This document shows, piece by piece, positions 33,707 through 42,368 of a stretch of DNA of 64,000 nucleotides (positions are counted from its first letter, which is position 1; every line of letters begins with the position of its first letter). The position numbers and the translations under genes were made by a program. The stretch covers positions 3,978,501 through 4,042,500 of the forward strand of contig NZ_CP109017.1 of the NCBI RefSeq assembly GCF_036226765.1, read 5' to 3'. Under the pieces are notes generated by a model. That model worked only from the letters and a program-made list of their open reading frames with translations. It did not search any database and was not told the DNA's origin. The stretch comes from Streptomyces sp. NBC_00670. GTDB lineage: Bacteria > Actinomycetota > Actinomycetes > Streptomycetales > Streptomycetaceae.

Positions 33707-34492
33707 TTAGCCCACCGGTGGCCGGAGACGAAATCCGGTTTTTCGGGGGCGGCGGAGGGGGGCCGGGCGGATGTGGTCCAGGGCGACCAGGAGGATCGCC
33801 GCGGCGTAGACGGTGAGGCCCAGCAGGAGCGCGTTGGCCAGGACGTGCTGGTAGCCGTGGGCCGCGACGTCGAGGAACGGGTAGAGGTAGCGGTCCGGTG
33901 TGCCGGGGGCGAGGAGGGCGCCTCGGGTGAGGAGCAGGGCCAGGTAGGCCAGCGGGTAGAGCAGCCAGGCCGTGGCGTGGCGGGGGCGCAGGCGGTTCGG
34001 TGGGGTCAGCAGGAGCCAGTCCAGCGCTGCCGCCAGCGGGACCGCCGTGTGCAGGAGCTGGTTGGCCAGGGCCGGCCAGCCGGTCGCGTCGGCCGGGGTG
34101 TCCGTGATCGCGAACGGTGGTGCCGTGTCCGCGAGCAGCAGGTGGTAGGTCAGGGCCGCCGTCGCCGCGTACAGCAGGGTGGCGCCGGTCAGCGCGGGCG
34201 GGAGGGGGCGGCGGGCCGTCCACGCGCGGCGGGCGGTGAGCGTGAAGACGACCGTCACGAGCGCCCCGCTCTGGACCGTGAAGCAGGTCAGGACCCGGAG
34301 CGGGCTGCCGTGGAGCAGGTCGATCGTCACTCCGGTCGCCGCCGCGGCGGCGATCAGGAGGCGGAGGACGGCCGTCGCGCGGCGGCGTACGGGCGCCACC
34401 ACCGCCGCTGCCGGAACGGCGGCCGACAGGGGGCCGGGGACGCCCGGGAGCGCCGGCAGACCCGGCATGTCCCGGGGTATGGGGGTGAGCAT
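33707..34492 (-). CDS. Pr6Pr-type integral membrane protein
   Basis: A 261-residue protein with about six membrane helices separated by short loops. Features recalled for the Pr6Pr/FAR-17a-like family are present: FTVQSGALVTVVFTL (about residue 70), NQLLHTAVPLAAALDWLL and PYLDV-like FLDVAAHGYQHVLANALLL. Starts at ATG 34490-34492. The physiological role is not established. The C-terminus is Arg/Pro-rich. It is transcribed toward tRNA-Pro. Confidence 0.85.
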   Translation of the reverse strand: MLTPIPRDMPGLPALPGVPGPLSAAVPAAAVVAPVRRRATAVLRLLIAAAAATGVTIDLLHGSPLRVLTCFTVQSGALVTVVFTLTARRAWTARRPLPPALTGATLLYAATAALTYHLLLADTAPPFAITDTPADATGWPALANQLLHTAVPLAAALDWLLLTPPNRLRPRHATAWLLYPLAYLALLLTRGALLAPGTPDRYLYPFLDVAAHGYQHVLANALLLGLTVYAAAILLVALDHIRPAPLRRPRKTGFRLRPPVG

Positions 34493-34599
34493 GCCCTCAC
34501 GCTAGGGAGAGGGGTGGGGCGGGGCGATTCGGGTGGGCTGTTCGGGTTTCCGAACCTCTACGAGAGCGTAAGGCGGCTTGGCGTCCGCCCCGTGCTCCT

Positions 34600-35529
34600 C
34601 TACCGCTTCGCCGTCAGTGTCAGCAGCGTTGCCTCCGGGGGGCAGGCGAAGCGGAACGGGGTGTAGCGGTTGGCGCCGCAGCCCGCCGAGACGTGCAGGT
34701 ACGAGGTGTGGCCCTCGGCCGTGTGCGTCGACAGGCCCTTGACGCGGTCCGTGTCCAGGTCGCAGTTGGTGACCAGGGCACCGTAGAACGGGATGCACAG
34801 CTGGCCGCCGTGCGTGTGGCCGGCCAGCATCAGCGGGTAGGCGTCCGCCGTGAACGCGTCCAGTACCCGCAGGTACGGCGCGTGCACCACCGCCATCGAG
34901 AAGTCGGCGCCGTCCGACGGGCCGCCCGCCACGTGTGCGTAGCGGTCCCGCTTGATGTGCGGGTCGTCCAGGCCCGTCAGCTCCAGCGACAGCCCGCCGT
35001 CCAGCTTCAGCGTGCCGCGTGTGTTCGTCAGGTTGAGCCAGCCCGCCGCGTCGAAGCCGTCGCGCAGGTCCTCCCACGGGTTGTGGATCACGCGTACGGC
35101 GGGTGCGTTGCCGTTGAGGCCGTGGCGGCCGCTGGTCTTCTCCAGCAGATAGCGGGCGGGGTTGCGCGGCACCGGGCCGTAGTAGTCGTTCGAGCCGAAG
35201 ACGTACGCCCCCGGGAACTCCATCAGCGGGCCCAGGGCATCCAGTACCTCGGGGACGGCCTCCGGGTCCGAGAGGTTGTCGCCCGTGTTGATCACGAAGT
35301 CGGGGCGCAGGCCCGCCAGCGAACGCAGCCAGCGCTGCTTCTTGCGCTGCCCGCCCACCATGTGGATGTCGGAGACCTGCAGTACGCGCAGCGGGCGCAT
35401 CCCCTCCGGGAGGACGGGCACCGTGACCCGTCGCAGTCGGAAGGAGCGGGCCTCGAACCCGGCCGAGTAGAGCAGTCCGGCGGCGCCAACCGCCGTGATT
35501 CCCAGGGGTACTCCGTATCGCGCGCGCAT
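34600..35529 (-). CDS. Membrane-anchored metallophosphoesterase
   Basis: A 309-residue calcineurin-like phosphoesterase with an N-terminal membrane anchor (about residues 8-24). The dimetal motifs are visible: VSDIHMVGG (D-x-H), FVINTGDN, the GSNDYYG counterpart of GNH, and LMLAGHTHGGQL. The family includes YkuE/LpxH-like enzymes acting on phospholipids or nucleotides. The GSND motif has Asp in place of the usual His, as in many actinobacterial members. The substrate is unknown. Confidence 0.93.
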   Translation of the reverse strand: MRARYGVPLGITAVGAAGLLYSAGFEARSFRLRRVTVPVLPEGMRPLRVLQVSDIHMVGGQRKKQRWLRSLAGLRPDFVINTGDNLSDPEAVPEVLDALGPLMEFPGAYVFGSNDYYGPVPRNPARYLLEKTSGRHGLNGNAPAVRVIHNPWEDLRDGFDAAGWLNLTNTRGTLKLDGGLSLELTGLDDPHIKRDRYAHVAGGPSDGADFSMAVVHAPYLRVLDAFTADAYPLMLAGHTHGGQLCIPFYGALVTNCDLDTDRVKGLSTHTAEGHTSYLHVSAGCGANRYTPFRFACPPEATLLTLTAKR

Positions 35530-35570
35530 ACGTCCATCGTGTCAGACGGCGGGGGGTGGTCCGTGCGGCC

Positions 35571-35579
35571 TGTGGACAA
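35571..35579 (-). promoter_or_regulatory. Consensus DnaA box TTGTCCACA
   Basis: The minus strand reads TTGTCCACA, the exact Streptomyces DnaA-box consensus. A second exact copy in the same orientation lies at 42181-42189 and a degenerate cluster at 62264-62310. Isolated boxes may titrate DnaA or regulate nearby promoters. Confidence 0.45.
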
Positions 35580-35727
35580 CTTCCGTCCCGCGTCGGTGCG
35601 TCCCGGCTCCTGGTCGGTGGATCCCGGCTCCCGCGCCCGTGCGTCCCGGCTCCTGCCCCGGTGCGCCCTCGCCGCCCGCGTCGGAAATCGCGGGCGGTCT
35701 TCTCCCCGTACCTGAGACAATCGAGTC

Positions 35728-36195
35728 ATGACCACGCTCAAGTCGAAGCTGCAGGCAGACCTCAACGCCGCGATCAAGGAGCGTGACGAGCTCCGCTCCT
35801 CCACGCTCCGGCTGACCCTCACCGCGATCACCAAGGAGGAGGTCGCCGGCACGGAGAAGCGCGAGCTCTCCGACGACGAGGTCACCAAGGTGATCACCCG
35901 TGAGGCGAAGAAGCGCCGCGAGGCCGCCGAGGCGTTCGCGCAGGGCGGGCGTGCGGAGCAGGCCGAGCGGGAGCGGGCCGAGGGCGAGCTGCTCGCCGTC
36001 TACCTGCCCAAGCAGCTCTCCGACGAGGAGCTGCGGGGGATCGTCGTCCAGGCCGTCGAGGAGGCACGGGCGGCCGGGGCCGAGGGGCCGCGGGCCATGG
36101 GCCAGGTCATGAAGATCGTGAACCCCAAGGTGGCCGGCCAGGCGGAGGGCGGTCGCGTCGCCGCGCTCGTCAAGCAGGTCCTGGCCGCGGGCTGA
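35728..36195 (+). CDS. GatB/YqeY domain-containing protein
   Basis: A 155-residue YqeY-like protein: MTTLKSKLQADLNAAIKERDELR, LRLTLTAITKEEV, a central charged helix, and the C-terminal AAGAEGPRAMGQVMKIVNPKV and GRVAALVKQ motifs. It is related to the tRNA-binding tail of GatB amidotransferase, but its own activity is unknown. It precedes a bidirectional terminator shared with the penicillin-binding protein gene. Confidence 0.95.
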   Translation: MTTLKSKLQADLNAAIKERDELRSSTLRLTLTAITKEEVAGTEKRELSDDEVTKVITREAKKRREAAEAFAQGGRAEQAERERAEGELLAVYLPKQLSDEELRGIVVQAVEEARAAGAEGPRAMGQVMKIVNPKVAGQAEGGRVAALVKQVLAAG

Positions 36196-36201
36196 CGGGG
36201 G

Positions 36202-36258
36202 TTCTCCGCGACGCCTGACGGCAGGTTCTCTTCTCCGCGAAGCCCGACGTCAGGTTCT
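36202..36258. repeat. Two 29-bp imperfect direct repeats
   Basis: TTCTCCGCGA-GCC-GACG-CAGGTTCT occurs twice in direct orientation, starting at 36202 and 36231, just downstream of the YqeY stop and before the terminator hairpin. Confidence 0.7.
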
Positions 36259-36276
36259 TGCCGCATACGACACGAC

Positions 36277-36313
36277 AACGGGGGTGCCCTCCATCCGAAG
36301 GGGCACCCCCGTT
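36277..36313. terminator. Bidirectional terminator between yqeY-like gene and PBP gene
   Basis: A perfect 13-bp stem AACGGGGGTGCCC / GGGCACCCCCGTT with an 11-nt loop, located between two converging genes. It can terminate both. Confidence 0.85.
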
Positions 36314-36350
36314 CCCGTACGCGTCGGACCGGTCGGAGCGGCCCGGCGCC

Positions 36351-38735
36351 CTACCCCGTCTGCCCGCCGTTCCCGTTCCCGTTCCCCTGGATGTTGCCGT
36401 TTCCGCCGCCGTCCTGGCCCTGGAACCAGCCCTCCGGCAGGGAGAACGTCGGATCGGGGTCGGGGCTGCTCGTACCCGCGTTCGTACCGACGGTCGCGCC
36501 GCCCGCCGCCCCGCCGTTGCCGTTGCCGCCGTTCGCCCCGCCACCGTTGGTGAACCCGCCGTTGGTGAAGCCGCCGAGCAGGCCGCCCAGGGGGTCGTTG
36601 TCCCCGTTGTCGCCGTCGCCCCGGCCCTTGTCGCGGCCCTTGTTGTTGTCGTCGCCCTTGTCCCGCTTGCCGTCGGGGATGTTCACCAGGTGGAAGTCGG
36701 GGGCCTCCTTGCCCTCCAGCGCGCCGGACATCATGTCGCGCCAGATCGGGCCGGGCACCTCACCACCGAACACCTTGGCGTGCCACTGGCCGCCGATGGA
36801 GATGTCGACCATCCGCCGCTTGTGCGCCGGGTCGCCGACCCAGACCGCGCCCGCCATGTTCGGCGTGTAGCCGACGAACCAGGCAGCGTAGCGGTAGTCC
36901 GTCGTACCGGTCTTGCCCGCGCTGGGACGGTCGCCGAGGCCGGCCTGCGTACCCGTGCCGTCCTCGACCACGCCCTTGAGGAGCGTGTTCACGGTGTCCG
37001 CGGTCTTCTCGGACATCGCGCGCGAGCACTTCGTCTTCGGCACCGGGAGCGACTTCTTCTCGTCGCCGATCTTCTGGGTGATCGCCTCGATCGCGATGGG
37101 CGTGCAGTACGTGCCCCGGGAGGCGAAGGTGGCGTACGCGCTCGCCATCGTCAGCGGCGACATCTCCTGCGTGCCCAGGGCGATCGACGGCGCCTGGGTG
37201 ATCTTGTCACCGTCGGCGCGCTGCACGCCCATCTTCTTGGCCATCTCCGTCACCGGGCAGATGCCGATGTCGGAGATGAGCTGCACGTAGTAGGTGTTGA
37301 CCGACTTGGCGGTCGCCTCCTTCATGCCGTACGGGCCGTGCTCCGACTCGTTCTCGTTCGTCAGCTTGGTGCCGTCGGAGTTGACCCACTTCTTGCCGTC
37401 GCACACCGAGACCGGGCTCGGGTACTCCATCTCGTACGGCGAGGAGTAGGTCTGCGTGGCCGACTTGCCGCCCTCGAGCGCGGCGGCCGCCACGATCGGC
37501 TTGAACGTCGAACCGGGCTGGTAGCCGGCGCCGCCGCCCATGTTCTGGTTGACCGAGAGGTTGATCTGCGTCTCGTGCTTCTGGAAGCCGTACGGGCGGG
37601 ACTGGCCCATGGCGAGGATCTTGCCGGTGCCGGGCTCGACGATCGTCGCCGCCGTGGCCACGCTGTCGCTCTTGTTGACGTGGTCCTTGATCGACGCCTG
37701 GGCCGACTCCTGCGCCTTCGGGTCGAGCGTCGTACGGATCGTGAGACCGCCGCGGTTCCACACCTTGGCGCGGGCCGCGCGGGTCTTGCCGAACGTCTCG
37801 TCGTTGAGGAAGACCTCGCGCACGTAGTCGCAGAAGAAGCCGGCGCCCTTGACGGCCGTGATGCAGCCGTTCTTCGGGCGGCTCACCTTCAGCCCGAGGG
37901 GCGTCTTCTCGGCCTTGTCGGCCTCGGCCCGGGAGATGTCGTGGACCTGGGCCATGCGCATGAGGACGGTGTTGCGCCGCTTCTTGGCCTGCTCCGGGTG
38001 GTTCGTCGGGTCGAAGCTCGAGGGCGACTGGACGATGCCGGCCAGGAGGGCCGACTCCTGGAGGTTGAGGTCCTTGGCGTGCTTGGAGAAGTAGCGCTGG
38101 GAGGCGGCCTCGACGCCGTACGCCTGCTGGCCGAAGAACGTGATGTTCAGATAGTTCTCGAGGATCTTCTTCTTGCCGAGCTTCTCCTCGAGCTGGATCG
38201 CGTACTTCAGCTCACGGATCTTGCGGCCCAGCGTCTGCTGCGTGGCCTGGGCGACCTTCGTCGGGTCGTTGCCGGCCTCCTCGATGAAGTAGTTCTTCAC
38301 GAGCTGCTGGGTGAGCGTGGAGGCGCCCTCGGAGACCCCGCCGCTCTGCGCGTTCTTGTTGAGCGCGCGCAGCACGCCCTTGAGGTCGACCGCGCCGTGC
38401 TGGTAGAAGCGCGAGTCCTCGATCGCGACGATCGCCTTCTGCATGTACGGCGAGACGGCCTTGAGGTCCACGACGGTGCGGTCGCGGGAGTAGACCGTGG
38501 CGATCTGGCCGCCGTCGCTGTCCAGGATCGTGGTGCGCTGGCTCAGCTGCGGGCTCTTGAGGTTGGCCGGCAGGTCGTCGAAGCTCTGGACCGAGCCCTT
38601 GGCGGCCAGCCCCAGCGCACCGGCCGCGGGCAGCGCGATGCCGGCCATCACCGCCCCCGCGAGCACACTCACGCCGAGGAACTTGGCGGCCTGCTGCGTG
38701 GGGGAGGTGCCCCCGCCCGAGCGCTTTTTTGGCAT
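36351..38735 (-). CDS. Class A penicillin-binding protein
   Basis: A 794-residue bifunctional peptidoglycan synthase anchored by one N-terminal helix (about residues 18-45). The glycosyltransferase domain (about 60-240) shows VAIEDSRFYQHGAVD, EGASTLTQQLVKNYF and RKIRELKYAIQLE. The transpeptidase domain has the SxxK serine in PGSTFKP (about Ser 408), an SVN triad and KTGTT. The C-terminus is a disordered Gly/Asn-rich tail with GFTNGG and GNGNGG repeats. It is divergent from wblA and transcribed away from it. Confidence 0.96.
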   Translation of the reverse strand: MPKKRSGGGTSPTQQAAKFLGVSVLAGAVMAGIALPAAGALGLAAKGSVQSFDDLPANLKSPQLSQRTTILDSDGGQIATVYSRDRTVVDLKAVSPYMQKAIVAIEDSRFYQHGAVDLKGVLRALNKNAQSGGVSEGASTLTQQLVKNYFIEEAGNDPTKVAQATQQTLGRKIRELKYAIQLEEKLGKKKILENYLNITFFGQQAYGVEAASQRYFSKHAKDLNLQESALLAGIVQSPSSFDPTNHPEQAKKRRNTVLMRMAQVHDISRAEADKAEKTPLGLKVSRPKNGCITAVKGAGFFCDYVREVFLNDETFGKTRAARAKVWNRGGLTIRTTLDPKAQESAQASIKDHVNKSDSVATAATIVEPGTGKILAMGQSRPYGFQKHETQINLSVNQNMGGGAGYQPGSTFKPIVAAAALEGGKSATQTYSSPYEMEYPSPVSVCDGKKWVNSDGTKLTNENESEHGPYGMKEATAKSVNTYYVQLISDIGICPVTEMAKKMGVQRADGDKITQAPSIALGTQEMSPLTMASAYATFASRGTYCTPIAIEAITQKIGDEKKSLPVPKTKCSRAMSEKTADTVNTLLKGVVEDGTGTQAGLGDRPSAGKTGTTDYRYAAWFVGYTPNMAGAVWVGDPAHKRRMVDISIGGQWHAKVFGGEVPGPIWRDMMSGALEGKEAPDFHLVNIPDGKRDKGDDNNKGRDKGRGDGDNGDNDPLGGLLGGFTNGGFTNGGGANGGNGNGGAAGGATVGTNAGTSSPDPDPTFSLPEGWFQGQDGGGNGNIQGNGNGNGGQTG

Positions 38736-39292
38736 GGAAGCAGCCTAATCCGAAGTGATGAGCGTTCCGCGGGAGCGGGCGCTCATCGGAATGTTCGAGT
38801 GCTGGATCGTGACATACGGGGCGGTCGGTCGACGACGCCGGGAGCGGAACGAGAGCGGAAAAGGGCCGGAGGGGCCGGACGGGACCAAAGGCCTACCTTC
38901 CCAAATCGCCGGACACACGGACAGGCGTTGGCCTAAGCTGCTCACTGCTGTCACAGCGACAGGCCCACGTATCAAGTACGGCCGGCGACCCCGAATCGTT
39001 CCGGCGGTCAGCCACTTTTTTGTGGGATGCGTGTCCGAATCCGCCTCGTGTGTCATCCGGCGTCCGTTGTGGCACGACCCCCCTGACCTGATTCGCCGGG
39101 AAAGTCACGTATGTCGTCAGCTCACTCCCCCGGGTGATCTGCCGCTTCCCCATAGTCCGTTCGGACCATTCAAGATTGGGCCCGCTGGGGGTGTTGCGCT
39201 GTGCCCACCTTCCGTAACGTCCTCAACTGGCGGCGGTGAATATGCCGCCGTCGCCGTGGGGGAGCCTCGATTCGGGAGAGGACGGCGCCGGT
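38736..39292. other. Long wblA-PBP divergent regulatory region
   Basis: 557 bp with no gene. Visible structures are CTGTC-ACAGC-GACAG (38948-38962), GTCCG-TT-CGGAC (39155-39166) and GGCGGC-N9-GCCGCC (39229-39249), the last within the presumed wblA leader. wblA is known to be strongly developmentally controlled, and the long upstream region fits that. The PBP promoter should lie near 38750-38850 on the minus strand. Confidence 0.6.
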
Positions 39293-39631
39293 ATGGGCTG
39301 GGTAACCGACTGGAGTGCGCAGGCGGCCTGCCGCACTACCGATCCGGATGAACTGTTCGTTCAAGGAGCAGCGCAGAACAGGGCCAAGGCGGTGTGCACG
39401 GGATGTCCGGTGCGCACGGAGTGCCTGGCCGACGCGCTCGACAACCGCGTTGAATTCGGCGTGTGGGGAGGCATGACGGAGCGGGAGCGCCGCGCGCTGC
39501 TGCGCCGGCGGCCGACCGTCACGTCCTGGCGCCGGCTGCTGGAGACCGCGCGCACGGAGTACGAGCGCGGGGTGGGCCTGCTCACCCTCGACGAGGACGA
39601 GACGTACTCGGACTACGCCGCGGTGAGCTGA
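39293..39631 (+). CDS. wblA: WhiB-like iron-sulfur regulator WblA
   Basis: A 112-residue WhiB-family protein, the length of S. coelicolor WblA. The [4Fe-4S] ligands C13, C35, C38 and C44 are present (with the CxxCxxxxxC spacing), followed by the GVWGGMTERERR turn and a basic segment LRRRPTVTSWRR. WblA is a pleiotropic developmental regulator that represses antibiotic genes and is needed for aerial hyphae development. The ATG at 39293 has GGAGAGG upstream. The stop is followed by tandem 17-bp repeats that extend into the end of the converging ArsA-like gene. Confidence 0.96.
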   Translation: MGWVTDWSAQAACRTTDPDELFVQGAAQNRAKAVCTGCPVRTECLADALDNRVEFGVWGGMTERERRALLRRRPTVTSWRRLLETARTEYERGVGLLTLDEDETYSDYAAVS

Positions 39632-39654
39632 GCCGGCTTCGTGCCGTGTGCTGT

Positions 39655-39739
39655 CTCGCTTCGTACGTCACCTCGCTTCGTACGTCACCTCGCTTCGTAC
39701 GTCAGCTCACGTCGTACGTCAGCTCACGTCGTACGTCAG
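39655..39739. repeat. Five 17-bp tandem repeats after wblA
   Basis: Five head-to-tail 17-bp units: CTCGCTTCGTACGTCAC (twice), CTCGCTTCGTACGTCAG, and CTCACGTCGTACGTCAG (twice). All contain CGTACG. The array spans the converging 3' ends of wblA and the ArsA-like ATPase gene; the ATPase stop codon lies within the last unit. Confidence 0.95.
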
Positions 39740-41163
39740 CTCGGTTCCGCGTCGGCCGCGAGGCGGTCGCCGATCTCGCGCAGGCCGGTGAGGTCGTGCA
39801 CGTCACCGGGGAGCGCTGCCACCTCGGCCACGGCCACCTCGGGGTGGAGCGCGAGGAAGCGGTCGCGGGTGCGCTGCTCGCGGGAGAGCAGCCGCATGCG
39901 CTCGGCGTGCAGCCGGAGCAGACCCGCCGTCAGGTGATCCAACGCGCCGCCGTCCTCGCCGCCGGCGGGGGAGCCCTCGTCGGAAGCGGCGGCCGGGTCG
40001 TCCGAACTGCCCGTGCTTTTTGAACTGCCGTGTGTTTCGGGAGAGTTACGAGGACTTTCCTTCCCGTCCCGCTGATCCACAATGCGGGCGTCCTCAAGAT
40101 TTTCCGCGGCGGCCAGCGCCCGCTCGGCCGACAGCTGGGCGGCCCCGCTGCCGTGCACCCGGTTGAGGACCAGGCCGGCCAGCGGCATCCGCTCCGCGGC
40201 CAGGCGCTCCACGAAGTACGCGGCCTCGCGCAGCGCGTCCCGCTCCGGCGCCGCCACCACCAGGAACGCCGTGCCGGGCGCCTGGAGCAGTTTGTACGTG
40301 GCGTCCGCGCGGGTGCGGAACCCGCCGAACATCGTGTCCATCGCCGCCACGAACGTCTGTACGTCGTGCAGCAGTTGGCCGCCGAGCAGCTTGCCCAGCG
40401 CCCCCGTCATCATCGACATCCCGACGTTCAGGAACTTCATCCCCGCCCGGCCGCCGACCTTCGCGGGCGCCAGCAGGACGCGGATGAGCTTGCCGTCCAG
40501 GAAGGACCCGAGCCGCTTGGGCGCGTCCAGGAAGTCCAGCGCCGAGCGCGAGGGCGGGGTGTCGACGACGATGAGGTCCCACTCGTCGCGCGAGCGGAGC
40601 TGCCCCAGCTTCTCCATCGCCATGTACTCCTGCGTGCCCGCGAAGCCCGCCGAGAGGGACTGGTAGAAGGGGTTGCCCAGGATGGCCGCCGCCCGCTCCC
40701 GGTCCGCGTGCGCCTCGACGATCTCGTCGAACGTGCGCTTCATGTCGAGCATCATGGCGTGCAGTTCGCCGCCCGCGGCGTCCTCGACGCCCTTCACCCG
40801 GCGCGGGGTGTTGTCCAGCGCGTCGATGCCCATGGACTGCGCGAGCCGGCGAGCCGGGTCGATTGTCAGTACGACCACCTTGCGGCCGCGTTCGGCGGCG
40901 CGCAGGCCGAGGGCGGCCGCCGTCGTCGTCTTGCCGACGCCGCCGGAGCCGCAGCACACCACGATGCGGGTCCCGGGGTCGTCCAGGAGGGGGTCGATGT
41001 CCAGGACACGGGCGGGGTCGAGGGAGCGGGCCGCCGCGAGGTCGTGGGCGGAGGCGGCGGCACGGGCGGCGCGGTCCTGTCCGGCGTGCGCGCGCGTGGG
41101 GTCCTTCTCGGCGTCCCGGGTGCGGGTGGTCTGGGGGTGCGTGGAGGCCGGGTCCGGACTCAT
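39736..41163 (-). CDS. ArsA-like P-loop ATPase (second of pair)
   Basis: A 475-residue ATPase of the ArsA/GET3 superfamily. After a Thr/Arg/Ala-rich N-terminus of 65 residues, the P-loop is CGSGGVGKTTTAA. The signature Lys preceding GG in classical deviant Walker A motifs is Ser here. VVDTPPSRSALDFLD provides the A-loop/switch region. A charged Ser/Asp-rich insert precedes a C-terminal helix. The ATG at 41161-41163 overlaps the stop of the first ATPase gene. The pair occurs next to wblA in Streptomyces and resembles anion- or membrane-protein-targeting ATPases. Confidence 0.92.
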   Translation of the reverse strand: MSPDPASTHPQTTRTRDAEKDPTRAHAGQDRAARAAASAHDLAAARSLDPARVLDIDPLLDDPGTRIVVCCGSGGVGKTTTAAALGLRAAERGRKVVVLTIDPARRLAQSMGIDALDNTPRRVKGVEDAAGGELHAMMLDMKRTFDEIVEAHADRERAAAILGNPFYQSLSAGFAGTQEYMAMEKLGQLRSRDEWDLIVVDTPPSRSALDFLDAPKRLGSFLDGKLIRVLLAPAKVGGRAGMKFLNVGMSMMTGALGKLLGGQLLHDVQTFVAAMDTMFGGFRTRADATYKLLQAPGTAFLVVAAPERDALREAAYFVERLAAERMPLAGLVLNRVHGSGAAQLSAERALAAAENLEDARIVDQRDGKESPRNSPETHGSSKSTGSSDDPAAASDEGSPAGGEDGGALDHLTAGLLRLHAERMRLLSREQRTRDRFLALHPEVAVAEVAALPGDVHDLTGLREIGDRLAADAEPS

Positions 41164-42137
41164 GAGATCCCTTGCTGACGCAGTTCCTTGGCCAGGTGGT
41201 ACAGGCCCGCCAGGTCCATTCCCTCGGCGAGCAGCGGGAGTTCGTGCAGCGGCAGGCCGAGTTCGGTCAGCTGGGCGCGCTGGTCGTGCTCCAGCGCGTA
41301 CCGCTCGGCGTACTCCTCGGCCTGCTGAAGGAGCGGGTCCACCAGGCGCTCGGCCAGCCCGCCGCGCCGTGCGCCGCCGAGGCCCGCGCCCGAGAGGGAC
41401 TTGGCGAGCGCGGTGCGCGGTGCGGCGCCCGCGAGCTCCAGGGCCGCCTCGTCCAGTACGGCCGGACGCACCATGTTGACGATGATCCGCCCCACCGGCA
41501 GCCGGGCACCGCGCAGCTCCGCGATGCCGTCCGCGGTCTCCTGGACGGGCATCTCCTCCAGCAGTGTCACCAGGTGGACGGCCGTCTCGCGGGACTTCAG
41601 GACCCGCATCACCGCCTGCGCCTGATTGTGTATGGGACCGATCTTGGCCAGGCCGGCCACCTCGTCGTTGACGTTGAGGAAGCGCGTGATGCGGCCGGTG
41701 GGGGGCGCGTCCATGACGACGTAGTCGTACGTGAAGCGGCCGTGCTTGTCCTTGCGGCGCACCGCCTCGCACGCCTTGCCGGTCAGCAGGACGTCCCGCA
41801 GACCGGGCGCGATCGTGGTGGCGAAGTCGATCGCGCCGAGCTTCTTCAGGGCGCGGCCCGCGCCGCCGAGCTTGTAGAACATCTGGAGGTAGTCCAGCAG
41901 GGCCAGCTCGGGGTCGATCGCCAGTGCGAACACCTCGCCACCCCCGGGGGCGACGGCGATCTTGCGTTCCTCGTACGGCAGCGCCTGCGTCTCGAAGAGC
42001 TGTGCGATGCCCTGTCTGCCTTCCACCTCCACCAGAAGCGTGCGCTTTCCCTCGGTCGCGAGGGCGAGCGCGAGTGCTGCGGCGACCGTGGTCTTACCGG
42101 TACCGCCCTTGCCGCTGACGACCTGGAGCCTGCTCAC
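41160..42137 (-). CDS. ArsA-like P-loop ATPase (first of pair)
   Basis: A 325-residue ATPase with the classical deviant Walker A SGKGGTGKTT (residues 8-17) and YDYVVMDAPPTGRI as the switch region. It begins at the GTG at 42135-42137 (MSRLQVVSGKGG). It probably forms a heterodimer with the downstream 475-residue ATPase, like the two halves of ArsA. No metal-binding Cys triad is visible, so arsenite transport is unlikely. The two genes are translationally coupled. It is divergent from DUF4177. Confidence 0.93.
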   Translation of the reverse strand: MSRLQVVSGKGGTGKTTVAAALALALATEGKRTLLVEVEGRQGIAQLFETQALPYEERKIAVAPGGGEVFALAIDPELALLDYLQMFYKLGGAGRALKKLGAIDFATTIAPGLRDVLLTGKACEAVRRKDKHGRFTYDYVVMDAPPTGRITRFLNVNDEVAGLAKIGPIHNQAQAVMRVLKSRETAVHLVTLLEEMPVQETADGIAELRGARLPVGRIIVNMVRPAVLDEAALELAGAAPRTALAKSLSGAGLGGARRGGLAERLVDPLLQQAEEYAERYALEHDQRAQLTELGLPLHELPLLAEGMDLAGLYHLAKELRQQGIS

Positions 42138-42180
42138 GTATTCGAGCCTAACCAGTCCGCGCTCGGGCTACGCGGGAGGC

Positions 42181-42189
42181 TGTGGACAA
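42181..42189 (-). promoter_or_regulatory. Consensus DnaA box TTGTCCACA
   Basis: The second exact TTGTCCACA in the same orientation as at 35571-35579. It lies between the ATPase gene and the DUF4177 gene, near both promoters. Confidence 0.45.
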
Positions 42190-42209
42190 CGGGGGATACA
42201 GTCGGCCCC

Positions 42210-42368
42210 ATGACCAAGTGGGAATACGCAACCGTGCCGCTGCTCGTCCACGCCACGAAGCAGATCCTGGACACCTGGGGCGAGGACGGCTGGGAGCTCG
42301 TCCAGGTCGTGCCCGGCCCGAACGCCGAGCAGCTCGTGGCCTACCTGAAGCGGGAGAAGCAGGCGTGA
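42210..42368 (+). CDS. DUF4177 domain-containing small protein
   Basis: A 52-residue protein (MTKWEYATVPLLVHATKQIL, then TWGEDGWELVQVVPG) with the DUF4177 core W-E-Y...LxxxGxxGWELV. It is soluble, with no motif of known activity. Its stop overlaps the start of the RidA gene by 4 bp (GTGA). Confidence 0.93.
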   Translation: MTKWEYATVPLLVHATKQILDTWGEDGWELVQVVPGPNAEQLVAYLKREKQA

